Of a stretch of 64,000 bases of DNA, positions 43,057 through 51,800 are shown piece after piece. The notes below the pieces were generated by a model, which had not been told where the DNA came from, ran no database searches, and saw only the letters and a list, made by a program, of their open reading frames with translations. Position numbers and translations under genes: made by a program. Location: assembly GCF_033095805.1 (NCBI RefSeq), contig NZ_CP109901.1, forward strand, positions 4,151,432-4,215,431, written 5' to 3'. This DNA is from Serratia sp. UGAL515B_01 (lineage in GTDB: Bacteria > Pseudomonadota > Gammaproteobacteria > Enterobacterales > Enterobacteriaceae). Within the stretch, counting starts at the first letter, position 1. Every line of letters starts with the position of its first letter.

Positions 43057-43315
43057 GCTATGCCTCTTAACTGTTCGTGGTGCCGTCGCAGACCCAAAAG
43101 CCCATTATCAAGGGGGGGAGGGCAGAGTGGCCCTCTGCTCAAGCCCGATAACACAGAGAATAGGCTTTTGGGGCGCGACCCTACGGGCTGACGCCATTTG
43201 CGCGCAGAACAAGGCGTGAGCCGTGAGGTTGGGTGGACCCAATAAGCGGCGAACAACGCAGCAATGCGCGCAAATGACCGCCAACGGCGCTCGCGTACAG
43301 TTAAGGGACACAGCC
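43055..43315 (+). repeat. Family-1 MITE, full copy B (261 bp) with inverted core
   Basis: Left end AGGCTATGCCTCTTAACTGT and right end GTACAGTTAAGGGACACAGCC. The core 43207-43264 is bounded by perfect inverted repeats ATTTGCGCGCA (43196-43206) and TGCGCGCAAAT (43265-43275). It is the reverse complement of the corresponding core of copy A, while both outer parts keep the same orientation. No clear target duplication is seen. Confidence 0.85.
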
Positions 43316-43441
43316 TGGTCTTTTTTATCGGTGCTGCGTCTTCCTGAATGAAAATAGACTGGACACCCATACAGCATCACTTTAACGTTGCATGCAACAA
43401 GCGCGACACGTGCTGGGATCGTATAGCTAATGGGAGGCAGG

Positions 43442-44980
43442 GTGGATACCAGTTTGGTTTATGGTATTGGTGGGATGGCGATAGGTTTGCTGCTGGGATG
43501 GCTGATGGTTAGCCTGAGGGCTCAGCAGCACAGCGCCAAATATGAAACCGATCTGCGCTTGCTGGAACAATCTCTGCGGCAGACACAAATCGAAAACGAT
43601 ACCTGCCAAGAGAAATTACAGCGCAGCGATCAGCAACTGCGGCAAAACGATCAGGAATTACGCACGCTGCATAGTCAACTCGCCGCTGGGCAGGAGAGGC
43701 TACAGCAACTCAATCACTGGCGTAATGAGTGCGAATTATTGAATCAGGAGCTACGGGCGCAGCGTGAAGTCATCAGTGCGCAAGAGGCCGAATTGCGTGA
43801 AGTGACGATTCGTCTGGAAGAGACCCGCATGGCGGCGGAAGAAAAACAGCGGTTACTGATCAATAGTGAACAGCGCCTGAACACTCAGTTTGAAAACCTG
43901 GCGAACCGGATTTTTGAAAACAGTGGACGCAAGGTGGATGAACAGAATAAACAAAGTTTAGACCGTCTGCTGTTGCCCTTACGCGAGCAGTTGGACGGTT
44001 TTCGTCGTCAAGTGCAGGAGAGCTTTGGTCAGGAAGCCCGCGAACGGCATACGCTAACTCACGAAATCCGTAACCTGCAGCAACTGAATGCGCAAATGGC
44101 GCGTGAAGCACTCAATCTGACCAAAGCGCTGAAAGGGGATAACAAAACGCAAGGCAATTGGGGAGAAGTAGTACTGAGTCGAGTGTTGGAGGCCTCTGGT
44201 CTGCGCGAAGGGCATGAGTACGAAACCCAGGTTAACGTACGCGTGGATCATCAAAGCCGTATGCAGCCCGATGTTATTGTGCGTTTGCCTCAGGGCAAGG
44301 ACGTGGTGATAGATGCCAAGATGTCTTTGGTGGCCTACGAACGTTACTTTAACAGTGGGGACGATACTGAGCGTGAGGGCGCATTGAATGAGCATATTGC
44401 TTCGCTGCGTGGGCATATCCGCCTCTTAGGCCGGAAGGATTATCAACAATTGCCGGGCTTACGCTCACTGGATTACGTGTTGATGTTTATCCCCGTGGAG
44501 CCTGCATTTTTACTGGCGATAGATCGTGAACCTGACCTGATCGGTGATGCGTTGCGGCACAATATCATGCTGGTGAGTCCGACCACGCTGTTGGTCGCTT
44601 TGCGCACTATTAGTAACCTGTGGCGTTATGAGCAACAAAGTCAGAACGCACAGCGAATTGCCGATCGTGCTGCACGGCTGTATGACAAGATGCGCCTGTT
44701 TGTTGACGATATGTCTGCATTAGGGCAAAGCCTGGATAAAGCTCAGGGCACTTTTCGCTTGGCAATGAACAAACTTAGCGAAGGTCGTGGTAATCTTATT
44801 GGCCAGATTGAAGGGTTCCGGGCGTTGGGGGTCGAGGTTAAACGGCCAATTAACCCGCAATTAGCTCAGCAATCAGATATCCAAGATGATAATGAGACTC
44901 CCGCAATGCGATACAATGAGAGTGTTGCATTACAAGGTAGAGGCGATGAAGACGCCGAAGAACCTGGTTCCACCGCGTAG
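43442..44980 (+). CDS. rmuC: DNA recombination limiting protein RmuC
   Basis: 512 aa from GTG 43442 (DTSLVYGIGGMAIGLLLGW), with GGGAGG directly upstream; ATG 43430 is in frame but would place that site inside the gene. One N-terminal membrane anchor is followed by a long coiled coil (residues ~25-150), then the nuclease-fold domain with GDNKTQGNWGEVVL, MQPDVIVRLPQGKDVVIDAK and LRSLDYVLMFIPVEPAFLLA. RmuC limits recombination at inverted repeats in E. coli. It lies upstream of ubiE as in E. coli. Confidence 0.95.
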   Translation: MDTSLVYGIGGMAIGLLLGWLMVSLRAQQHSAKYETDLRLLEQSLRQTQIENDTCQEKLQRSDQQLRQNDQELRTLHSQLAAGQERLQQLNHWRNECELLNQELRAQREVISAQEAELREVTIRLEETRMAAEEKQRLLINSEQRLNTQFENLANRIFENSGRKVDEQNKQSLDRLLLPLREQLDGFRRQVQESFGQEARERHTLTHEIRNLQQLNAQMAREALNLTKALKGDNKTQGNWGEVVLSRVLEASGLREGHEYETQVNVRVDHQSRMQPDVIVRLPQGKDVVIDAKMSLVAYERYFNSGDDTEREGALNEHIASLRGHIRLLGRKDYQQLPGLRSLDYVLMFIPVEPAFLLAIDREPDLIGDALRHNIMLVSPTTLLVALRTISNLWRYEQQSQNAQRIADRAARLYDKMRLFVDDMSALGQSLDKAQGTFRLAMNKLSEGRGNLIGQIEGFRALGVEVKRPINPQLAQQSDIQDDNETPAMRYNESVALQGRGDEDAEEPGSTA

Positions 44981-45049
44981 TAGGTGGGGTATTTTGCGGC
45001 TTTCTGGTACACTCCTTGACACTAAATTGACTGAATAGCAGGCAGGACA

Positions 45050-45805
45050 ATGGTAGATCAAACGCAGGAAACCACCGATTTTGGCTTTCGTACGGTAGCG
45101 AGAGACGAAAAGCAGGCCATGGTGGCAAACGTTTTTCACTCTGTGGCGGCAAAGTATGATGTGATGAACGACCTGATGTCGTTTGGTATCCACCGGCTTT
45201 GGAAGCGTTTTACCATTGATTGCAGCGGTGTGCGCCGTGGTCAACGCGTGCTGGATCTGGCCGGGGGAACTGGCGATCTGGCGGCCAAATTCTCGCGTAT
45301 GGTTGGTGAACAAGGACAGGTAATACTGGCGGACATCAACGACTCGATGCTTAAAATGGGGCGTGAAAAACTGCGCGATCGTGGCATTGTCGGCAATATC
45401 AGCTATGTGCAAGCAAATGCTGAAACTCTGCCATTTCCTGATAACTATTTTGATTGCATCACCATTTCCTTTGGCTTACGTAACGTGACCGACAAAGATA
45501 AGGCACTGCGCTCTATGTTCCGCGTGTTAAAACCGGGTGGTCGCCTGCTGGTTCTCGAGTTCTCCAAACCGTTGATAGAGCCATTAAGTAAAGCTTACGA
45601 CGCTTATTCCTTCCATGTGCTGCCTAAAATTGGCGAGCTGGTGGTAAAAGACCCAGACAGCTACCGCTATCTGGCTGAGTCGATCCGTATGCATCCCGAT
45701 CAGGATACGCTCAAAGGTATGATGAGCGCGGCTGGTTTTGAAAACGTCACCTATTTTAATCTGACCGGTGGCATTGTTGCATTGCACCGGGGCTTTAAGT
45801 TCTGA
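45050..45805 (+). CDS. ubiE: Ubiquinone/menaquinone C-methyltransferase
   Basis: 251 aa SAM-dependent methyltransferase acting in both ubiquinone and menaquinone synthesis. Motif I VLDLAGGTGDLAAKF, post-motif ITISFGLRNVTDK and VLKPGGRLLVLEFSKP are the UbiE signatures. It starts the ubiE-ubiJ-ubiB run; its stop overlaps ubiJ (TGATG). Confidence 0.97.
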   Translation: MVDQTQETTDFGFRTVARDEKQAMVANVFHSVAAKYDVMNDLMSFGIHRLWKRFTIDCSGVRRGQRVLDLAGGTGDLAAKFSRMVGEQGQVILADINDSMLKMGREKLRDRGIVGNISYVQANAETLPFPDNYFDCITISFGLRNVTDKDKALRSMFRVLKPGGRLLVLEFSKPLIEPLSKAYDAYSFHVLPKIGELVVKDPDSYRYLAESIRMHPDQDTLKGMMSAAGFENVTYFNLTGGIVALHRGFKF

Positions 45806-46428
45806 TGATGGAAATGCCGATGCTGCTAACTCCGTTACTGACTGGTGTGCTGGAAACTTCCCTCAATAGCCTGCTGTTTCGCGACCGCAGTATGAAATCT
45901 GTGCGCCAACGGTTGCTAGGTAAGATACTGCGCATCGAATTGCAGGAGCTTTCAGCTCCTTTGGTATTGATCTTCAGCGAGCATCGGGTAGATGTGCTCG
46001 GGCAGTCTGAAGACCATGCAGATTGTACTTTACAAACCCGAGTGTCGGCTTTGGTGAAACTGCGTGATCGTCAGCAACTCTCGCCAATGATGCGTAGTGG
46101 TGAATTGATCGTCGAAGGTGATATCCAAGTGTTACAGCAGTTGGTAGCACTGCTCGACCTGGCGGAGTGGGAGCCTGCGGAGTGGCTTGCACCTTATATC
46201 GGTGATATTGCCGCGCAAGGGCTTAGCCAGATTGCCAGTAAAGGTCTTGGATTGGTAAAGTCGGGCTGGCAAAGTCAGCAACGTTATATGGCAGAGGCGT
46301 TGACAGAGGAGTGGCGTATGGCTCCAGGGACGCTTGAAGTGATCTGGTTTAACGAAGAAGTTGATGCCGTAGCTCGCCAACTAGAAGCGCTGATTGTCCG
46401 CATGGACAAATTGGAGGGCAAACGATGA
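45805..46428 (+). CDS. ubiJ: Ubiquinone biosynthesis accessory factor UbiJ
   Basis: 207 aa with an SCP2-type lipid-binding domain in the first half (LILVFSEH-like LVLIFSEHRVDVLGQ and MMRSGELIVEGDIQVLQQLV) and a helical C-terminal part ending LIVRMDKLEGK. UbiJ scaffolds the Ubi metabolon and binds its lipid intermediates. Start codons at 45805, 45808 and 45814 are possible; overlap with the ubiE stop favours the first, length (E. coli 201) the last. Confidence 0.93.
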   Translation: MMEMPMLLTPLLTGVLETSLNSLLFRDRSMKSVRQRLLGKILRIELQELSAPLVLIFSEHRVDVLGQSEDHADCTLQTRVSALVKLRDRQQLSPMMRSGELIVEGDIQVLQQLVALLDLAEWEPAEWLAPYIGDIAAQGLSQIASKGLGLVKSGWQSQQRYMAEALTEEWRMAPGTLEVIWFNEEVDAVARQLEALIVRMDKLEGKR

Positions 46429-48056
46429 CTCCTGGCGAAATATGTCGTTTCTATTTGATCGTCAACGTTTTGCTCAGCTATGGTCTGGATGAACTGATCC
46501 CCAAAATGCGTTTGACGCTTCCATTGCGCATTGGTCGGCGTTTCCTATTCTGGATGCCGAATCGTCATAAAGACAAAGCGTTGGGTGAACGCCTACGTCT
46601 TGCCTTACAGGAATTGGGACCCGTGTGGGTTAAATTCGGGCAGATGATGTCGACGCGCCGCGATCTTTTCCCCCCGCACATTGCCGATCAACTGATGCTG
46701 TTGCAGGATCGGGTTGCTCCTTTTGATGGTGTATTAGCGCGCAAACATATTGAATTAGCTATGGGGGGGCCGCTGGAAAACTGGTTCGAGGATTTTGAGC
46801 AGCAGGCGCTGGCTTCAGCTTCAATTGCTCAGGTGCATACCGCACGGTTGAAAAGCAACGGGCAGGAAGTCGTCCTGAAAGTGATTCGCCCGGATATTGG
46901 ACCGATTATCAAGGCTGATGTGCGTTTAATGTACCGCTTGGCAGGCTGGGTGCCAAAGCTGATGCCAGACGGCCGCCGTTTGCGTCCGCGTGAAGTGGTT
47001 CGTGAGTATGAGAAAACCCTGCTCGATGAATTGAACCTGTTGCGTGAGGCGGCTAATGCCATCCAATTGCGTCGTAATTTCGATGGCAGTCCAATGCTTT
47101 ATGTACCCGAGGTTTACTCTGATTACTGCCGTGAAAGTGTCTTGGTGATGGAGCGAATTTACGGTATTCCAGTGTCGGATATTGATGCCCTTGAAAAACA
47201 GGGGACCAATATGAAACTGCTGGCAGAGCGTGGGGTTCAGGTGTTTTTTACCCAGGTATTTCGCGATAGCTTCTTCCATGCTGATATGCACCCCGGCAAT
47301 ATCTTTGTCAGCTATGAGCATCCTGAGGATCCCCTTTATATCGGTATTGACTGTGGGATCGTTGGCTCTCTCAACAAGGAAGATAAGCGTTATCTCGCAG
47401 AGAATTTTATCGCTTTCTTTAACCGCGACTACCGTAAGGTTGCTGAGCTGCACGTCGATTCAGGTTGGGTGCCGCGTGATACCAATGTTGAAGACTTTGA
47501 ATTTGCTATTCGCACCGTCTGCGAGCCGATTTTTGAAAAGCCTTTGGCGGAGATTTCGTTTGGTCATGTGTTGTTGAATCTTTTCAATACTGCGCGTCGT
47601 TTCAATATGGAAGTGCAACCACAGCTGGTTTTATTGCAGAAGACCTTGCTGTATGTTGAAGGTCTTGGCCGTCAGTTATATCCACAACTGGATTTATGGA
47701 CCACAGCGAAGCCCTTCCTTGAAAGTTGGCTGCGGGACCAGGTCGGTATTCCCGCAGTGATCCGTGCGCTGAAAGAAAAAGCACCCTACTGGGCTGAGAA
47801 ACTGCCAGAATTACCTGAATTATTTTATGACAGTCTGCAACAACATAAACGATTGCAACAAAGTGTGGATAATCTGGCAGGGCAGATGCAAGCACAACGT
47901 CTTCGTCAAGGTCAATCACGATATCTGTTTGGTGTTGGCGCTACACTGTTAGTAAGTGGTACGATTTTACTGCTGGGCGGTGTAGACGACTTTCCAGCTT
48001 GGCTGATGGCTGCGGGCCTGGTTGCCTGGATAGTGGGTTGGAAACGCACAGCTTGA
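46425..48056 (+). CDS. ubiB: Atypical kinase/ATPase UbiB for ubiquinone synthesis
   Basis: 543 aa (E. coli 546). The UbiB/ADCK signature KxGQ is present as VWVKFGQMMSTRRDLFPPHIA, the A-rich loop as ALASASIAQVH and the catalytic HADMHPGNIF and IGIDCGIVG. Two C-terminal transmembrane helices (about residues 495-540) anchor it to the inner membrane. It overlaps ubiJ by ATGA. Confidence 0.97.
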   Translation: MTPGEICRFYLIVNVLLSYGLDELIPKMRLTLPLRIGRRFLFWMPNRHKDKALGERLRLALQELGPVWVKFGQMMSTRRDLFPPHIADQLMLLQDRVAPFDGVLARKHIELAMGGPLENWFEDFEQQALASASIAQVHTARLKSNGQEVVLKVIRPDIGPIIKADVRLMYRLAGWVPKLMPDGRRLRPREVVREYEKTLLDELNLLREAANAIQLRRNFDGSPMLYVPEVYSDYCRESVLVMERIYGIPVSDIDALEKQGTNMKLLAERGVQVFFTQVFRDSFFHADMHPGNIFVSYEHPEDPLYIGIDCGIVGSLNKEDKRYLAENFIAFFNRDYRKVAELHVDSGWVPRDTNVEDFEFAIRTVCEPIFEKPLAEISFGHVLLNLFNTARRFNMEVQPQLVLLQKTLLYVEGLGRQLYPQLDLWTTAKPFLESWLRDQVGIPAVIRALKEKAPYWAEKLPELPELFYDSLQQHKRLQQSVDNLAGQMQAQRLRQGQSRYLFGVGATLLVSGTILLLGGVDDFPAWLMAAGLVAWIVGWKRTA

Positions 48057-48143
48057 ATGGATGATAAACTTGGTTAAAAGCCGTCGTAGTGTAGGAATGA
48101 TTGCAAATTGCGGGTAATAATGCTGCAACTTTGCGTCTGACTA

Positions 48144-48269
48144 TATACCTCAGTCACTTCAATATGCAGGTAGACGTTGACTGGACGCAGCCCCAGAAAC
48201 TTGGTAAATCAAGTGGTAGGAGTAAGCAAAGGCCGTTAACATTGCTTCAAGTTGAAGAGCGATGGGTAT
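48144..48269. repeat. Diverged ERIC-like repeat upstream of tatA
   Basis: TATACCTCAGTCACTTCAAT on the left and TTCAAGTTGAAGAGCGATGG plus GTAT on the right form ERIC-type inverted termini about 126 bp apart. It fills most of the 257-base ubiB-tatA gap and ends 44 bases before the tatA start. Confidence 0.6.
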
Positions 48270-48313
48270 CATACGGCAAGGTGAAATAACCCCTTAATGT
48301 AGAGGTAAAAGGA

Positions 48314-48574
48314 ATGGGTGGTATTAGTATTTGGCAATTGTTGATCATCGCAGTGATTGTGGTACTGCTGTTTGGTACCAATAAACTCCGTACGTTGGGT
48401 TCCGATCTCGGTGCATCAATCAAAGGTTTCAAAAAGGCGATCGGCGACGATAAGACTCCGCCGACCAATACGACAGAAAAAACCAGCAATGACGCTGACT
48501 TTGCGGCCAAGCCTATCACTGATAAGCAGCCTGAAGTAAAAACGGAAGAGTCGAAGAACAAAGAGCAGGTATAA
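48314..48574 (+). CDS. tatA: Sec-independent protein translocase TatA
   Basis: 86 aa. A short N-terminal transmembrane helix (ISIWQLLIIAVIVVLLFG) is followed by the hinge and amphipathic helix TNKLRTLGSDLGASIKGFKKAI and a charged tail. TatA multimers form the export passage for folded proteins. AGGTAAAAGGA precedes the ATG. Confidence 0.97.
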   Translation: MGGISIWQLLIIAVIVVLLFGTNKLRTLGSDLGASIKGFKKAIGDDKTPPTNTTEKTSNDADFAAKPITDKQPEVKTEESKNKEQV

Positions 48575-48577
48575 ACC

Positions 48578-49126
48578 GTGTTTGACATTGGGTTTGGTGA
48601 ACTGCTGCTGGTGATGGTGATTGGCTTGGTTGTGCTCGGGCCAGAACGGTTGCCTGTGGCGGTCAAAACTGTAGCAGGCTGGATCAGAGCGCTACGCTCT
48701 TTGGCTTCCTCTGTGCAGAATGAGCTTTCGCAGGAGCTGAAACTGCAAGAATTGCAGGACAGCCTGAAGAAGGTTGAAAAAGCTGGCTTGCAGAACTTGA
48801 CGCCAGAGCTTAAAGCGTCAATGGACGAGTTGAAGGAAGCGGCGGAATCGTTGAAGCGTTCTTACCACGTTGAGAATGACGACCCGTCAAAGACGATCCA
48901 TAACCCACAGGTTACCGATCCTGAAGCCATGCATGACGATGTGGCTCATGCTGATACGGCTATCCCTGCTTCTGCCACCGCCGCGCGGCCTGAAAATACG
49001 GCAGTGACAAAAAAGGTCGATAGTGCGACCACTGTGAAAGCGGAACAAGCTCCTGCGATGCAGGCCATTCAAGAGCCTGTGGCTGAAAAATCCACAGCGT
49101 CTCAAAAACTTACTAGCGAACGTTAA
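48578..49126 (+). CDS. tatB: Sec-independent protein translocase TatB
   Basis: 182 aa starting at GTG 48578, three bases after tatA. N-terminal helix FDIGFGELLLVMVIGLVVLG, then PERLPVAVKTVAGWIRALRS and a long helical region; the C-terminal third is low-complexity and variable, as usual. TatB with TatC forms the twin-arginine signal receptor. Confidence 0.96.
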   Translation: MFDIGFGELLLVMVIGLVVLGPERLPVAVKTVAGWIRALRSLASSVQNELSQELKLQELQDSLKKVEKAGLQNLTPELKASMDELKEAAESLKRSYHVENDDPSKTIHNPQVTDPEAMHDDVAHADTAIPASATAARPENTAVTKKVDSATTVKAEQAPAMQAIQEPVAEKSTASQKLTSER

Positions 49127-49129
49127 AAC

Positions 49130-49897
49130 ATGGTCGTTGAAGATACCCAACCGCTTATCAGTCATTTGATCGAACTGCGTAAGCGGCTGTTGAATTCGAT
49201 CATCAGCGTACTGGTGATCTTTATCGTGTTGGTATTTTTCGCCAACGATATTTATCAGTTAGTGTCAGCGCCACTGATCAAACAGTTACCTAGTGGGGCG
49301 AGCATGATTGCCACCGATGTGGCTTCGCCGTTCTTTACCCCAATCAAGTTGACGATGATGGTCTCGGTGATTGTTGCCGCACCCATTATTCTCTATCAGC
49401 TCTGGGCTTTCATCGCCCCTGCGTTATATCAGCATGAACGTCGCTTGATGATGCCACTGCTGGTGTCCAGTAGCTTACTGTTTTATCTGGGCATGGCGTT
49501 TGCTTACTTTATTGTGTTTCCCCTGGCCTTTGGCTTTTTCGCTAAGACAGCGCCTGCTGGCGTGCTGATTGCTACCGATATCAGCAATTACCTCAGTTTC
49601 GTCATGGCGCTGTTTATGGCGTTCGGTGTGGCTTTTGAAGTCCCAGTGGCTATCATTCTGCTATGTTGGAGCGGAGTAACCAACCCGGAAGATCTGAGAA
49701 AAAAACGCCCGTATGTGCTGGTCGGTGCCTTCGTCGTGGGCATGTTGCTGACGCCGCCGGATGTATTCTCACAAACTCTATTGGCGATCCCAATGTATAT
49801 GTTGTTTGAAGTCGGGGTATTCTTTGCTCGCTTCTACGTTGGGAAACGGCGCAAACCAGCGGAAGAAGAGGAAGGCGAACAGCCACCTGCTTCTTGA
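49130..49897 (+). CDS. tatC: Sec-independent protein translocase TatC
   Basis: 255 aa (E. coli 258) with six membrane helices. EDTQPLISHLIELRKRLLNS binds the twin-arginine signal; YQLWAFIAPALYQHERR and EDLRKKRPYVLVGAFVVGML are the conserved loops. It starts three bases after tatB and is followed by a terminator. Confidence 0.97.
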   Translation: MVVEDTQPLISHLIELRKRLLNSIISVLVIFIVLVFFANDIYQLVSAPLIKQLPSGASMIATDVASPFFTPIKLTMMVSVIVAAPIILYQLWAFIAPALYQHERRLMMPLLVSSSLLFYLGMAFAYFIVFPLAFGFFAKTAPAGVLIATDISNYLSFVMALFMAFGVAFEVPVAIILLCWSGVTNPEDLRKKRPYVLVGAFVVGMLLTPPDVFSQTLLAIPMYMLFEVGVFFARFYVGKRRKPAEEEEGEQPPAS

Positions 49898-49904
49898 TCC
49901 CAAG

Positions 49905-49924
49905 CCGCCCAATGGGCGGTTTTT
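49905..49924 (+). terminator. Terminator between tatC and tatD
   Basis: CCGCCC (49905-49910) pairs with GGGCGG (49914-49919), followed by TTTTT. It separates the tatABC transcript from tatD. Confidence 0.8.
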
Positions 49925-49938
49925 GCTTTGGAAAAATC

Positions 49939-50721
49939 ATGTTTGATATTGGTGTTAATCTCACCAGCCCACAATTTAGCAACGATGCACAGCAGGTGGT
50001 TGAGCGCGCTCGTACCTCTGGCGTGACGGGAATACTGATCACCGGCACCAATGCTCAGCAAAGCGAAGCCGCCAGCCATTTGGCGCGGCAAAATGCGGGT
50101 TTTTGCTGGTCTACCGCCGGCGTACATCCGCATGATGCCAGTGGTTGGAGTGATGATGCTGCACAACAAGTCCGACAGCTTGCCGCTCGGCAGGAAGTGG
50201 TGGCGATAGGCGAATGTGGGTTGGATTTTAACCGCAATTTTTCAACGCCAGCACAGCAGGAAAAGGCATTCAGTGACCAGTTGGCATTGGTTGCTGAACT
50301 CAATCTTCCCGTATTCCTGCATTGCCGTGAGGCACACGTACGTTTTGCAGCGCTGTTGGCGCCGTGGTTGCATAAACTGCCTGCTGCGGTGGTGCACTGT
50401 TTTACGGGGACCGCCGAAGAATTAGAAAGCTGTCTGGCGCTGGGGCTATCGATCGGTATTACCGGTTGGGTTTGCGATGAACGGCGTGGCCTTCAGTTAC
50501 GCACCTTGTTACCGCAAATTCCTATCGATAGGCTGTTGCTGGAAACAGATGCTCCTTATCTGCTACCCCGGGACTTACACCCAAAACCTGCATCTCGTCG
50601 CAACGAACCCTGTTTTCTGCCCCATATCGTCCGGCAGGTTGCCGCTTGGCGTGGGCAAGACCCTGAATGGTTAGGGACGAAAACTGATGAGAATGCCCGC
50701 CGACTTTTCCGGCTGGTCTGA
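49939..50721 (+). CDS. tatD: 3'-5' DNase TatD
   Basis: 260 aa, as in E. coli, starting at ATG 49939 (MFDIGVNLTSPQF) rather than the earlier in-frame ATG, which lies before the terminator. Metal-dependent TIM-barrel hydrolase: CWSTAGVHPHD, AIGECGLDFNRNFS, VFLHCREAH, VVHCFTGTAEE and LLETDAPYLLPRDL carry the metal ligands. It acts in DNA repair and nucleic-acid degradation and is not needed for Tat export. Confidence 0.95.
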   Translation: MFDIGVNLTSPQFSNDAQQVVERARTSGVTGILITGTNAQQSEAASHLARQNAGFCWSTAGVHPHDASGWSDDAAQQVRQLAARQEVVAIGECGLDFNRNFSTPAQQEKAFSDQLALVAELNLPVFLHCREAHVRFAALLAPWLHKLPAAVVHCFTGTAEELESCLALGLSIGITGWVCDERRGLQLRTLLPQIPIDRLLLETDAPYLLPRDLHPKPASRRNEPCFLPHIVRQVAAWRGQDPEWLGTKTDENARRLFRLV

Positions 50722-50735
50722 GTTAGGAGAACATT

Positions 50736-51758
50736 ATGAGCTATGCATTTCCGGGCACTTTCCCGGGTCGCCGTATGCGCCGCGTGCGTCGTCATGATTT
50801 CAGTCGCCGTCTGGTGGCGGAAAATCAACTGACGGTGAACGACTTGATTTACCCGGTATTTGTCATGGAAGGCAGCAACCGCCAGGAAACCGTCTCATCC
50901 ATGCCCGGTGTCTCACGCATGAGCATCGATTTGTTGATCAAAGAAGCAGAGACCATCGCCAAACTCGGTGTTCCTGTGATCTCTTTGTTCCCGGTGATTG
51001 AACCGGGTTTGAAATCGTTATATGCGGAAGAAGCTTATAATCCCGATGGTTTGGTGCAACGTACCGTACGTGCGTTAAAAGCCGCTGTTCCCGAATTAGG
51101 GGTTTTAACCGATGTGGCACTCGATCCTTATACTACACACGGGCAGGACGGGGTGATCGACGAACATGGCTATGTGATCAACGATGTCAGCAAAGAAATT
51201 TTGGTCCGTCAGGCGCTTTCTCATGCTGAGGCCGGTGCCGAGATTGTGGCACCCAGTGATATGATGGATGGCCGCGTCGGCGCGATCCGCGAGCGCTTGG
51301 AACAGATCGGTATGGTTAATACCCAGATCATGGCGTATTCCGCTAAATATGCTTCCTGTTACTACGGCCCATTCCGCGATGCATTGGGTTCATCAGGTAA
51401 CCTGAAAGGGGGCAACAAAAAAACCTATCAGATGGATCCGGCCAACAGCGATGAAGCGTTGCAGGAGATTGCCCAGGATTTGCAGGAAGGCGCAGACATA
51501 GTGATGGTGAAACCAGGAATGCCGTATCTGGATGTCGTTCGCCGCGTGAAAGAGACCTTTGGCGTGCCGACTTTTGCTTACCAGGTTTCTGGTGAGTACG
51601 CGATGCATATGGCCGCTATCCAGAATGGCTGGTTGCAGGAACAACCGGCAGTAATGGAATCGTTGTTGTGCTTTAAGCGTGCTGGTGCTGACGGTGTGCT
51701 GACTTACTTTGCTAAACGTGTAGCTCAGTGGTTGCAGGAAGACGCAATGCGTCGTTAA
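50736..51758 (+). CDS. hemB: Porphobilinogen synthase, Mg-dependent type
   Basis: 340 aa. Condenses two 5-aminolevulinate molecules to porphobilinogen for heme. The metal site reads DVALDPYTTHGQDG, aspartate-rich, instead of the cysteine-rich zinc site of E. coli HemB. The Schiff-base lysines are in AYSAKYASCYYGPFRDALG and MVKPGMPYLD. This form, placed between tatD and rfaH, is typical of Serratia and Yersinia relatives and helps to place the organism. Confidence 0.96.
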   Translation: MSYAFPGTFPGRRMRRVRRHDFSRRLVAENQLTVNDLIYPVFVMEGSNRQETVSSMPGVSRMSIDLLIKEAETIAKLGVPVISLFPVIEPGLKSLYAEEAYNPDGLVQRTVRALKAAVPELGVLTDVALDPYTTHGQDGVIDEHGYVINDVSKEILVRQALSHAEAGAEIVAPSDMMDGRVGAIRERLEQIGMVNTQIMAYSAKYASCYYGPFRDALGSSGNLKGGNKKTYQMDPANSDEALQEIAQDLQEGADIVMVKPGMPYLDVVRRVKETFGVPTFAYQVSGEYAMHMAAIQNGWLQEQPAVMESLLCFKRAGADGVLTYFAKRVAQWLQEDAMRR

Positions 51759-51769
51759 TTGCGAGCATA

Positions 51770-51799
51770 GCAAACAGGCACCCATGGGTGCCTGTTTGC
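51770..51799. terminator. Bidirectional terminator between hemB and rfaH
   Basis: A perfect 30-bp palindrome with arms GCAAACAGGCACC and GGTGCCTGTTTGC around CATG, between two convergent genes. Confidence 0.9.
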
Positions 51800-51800
51800 G

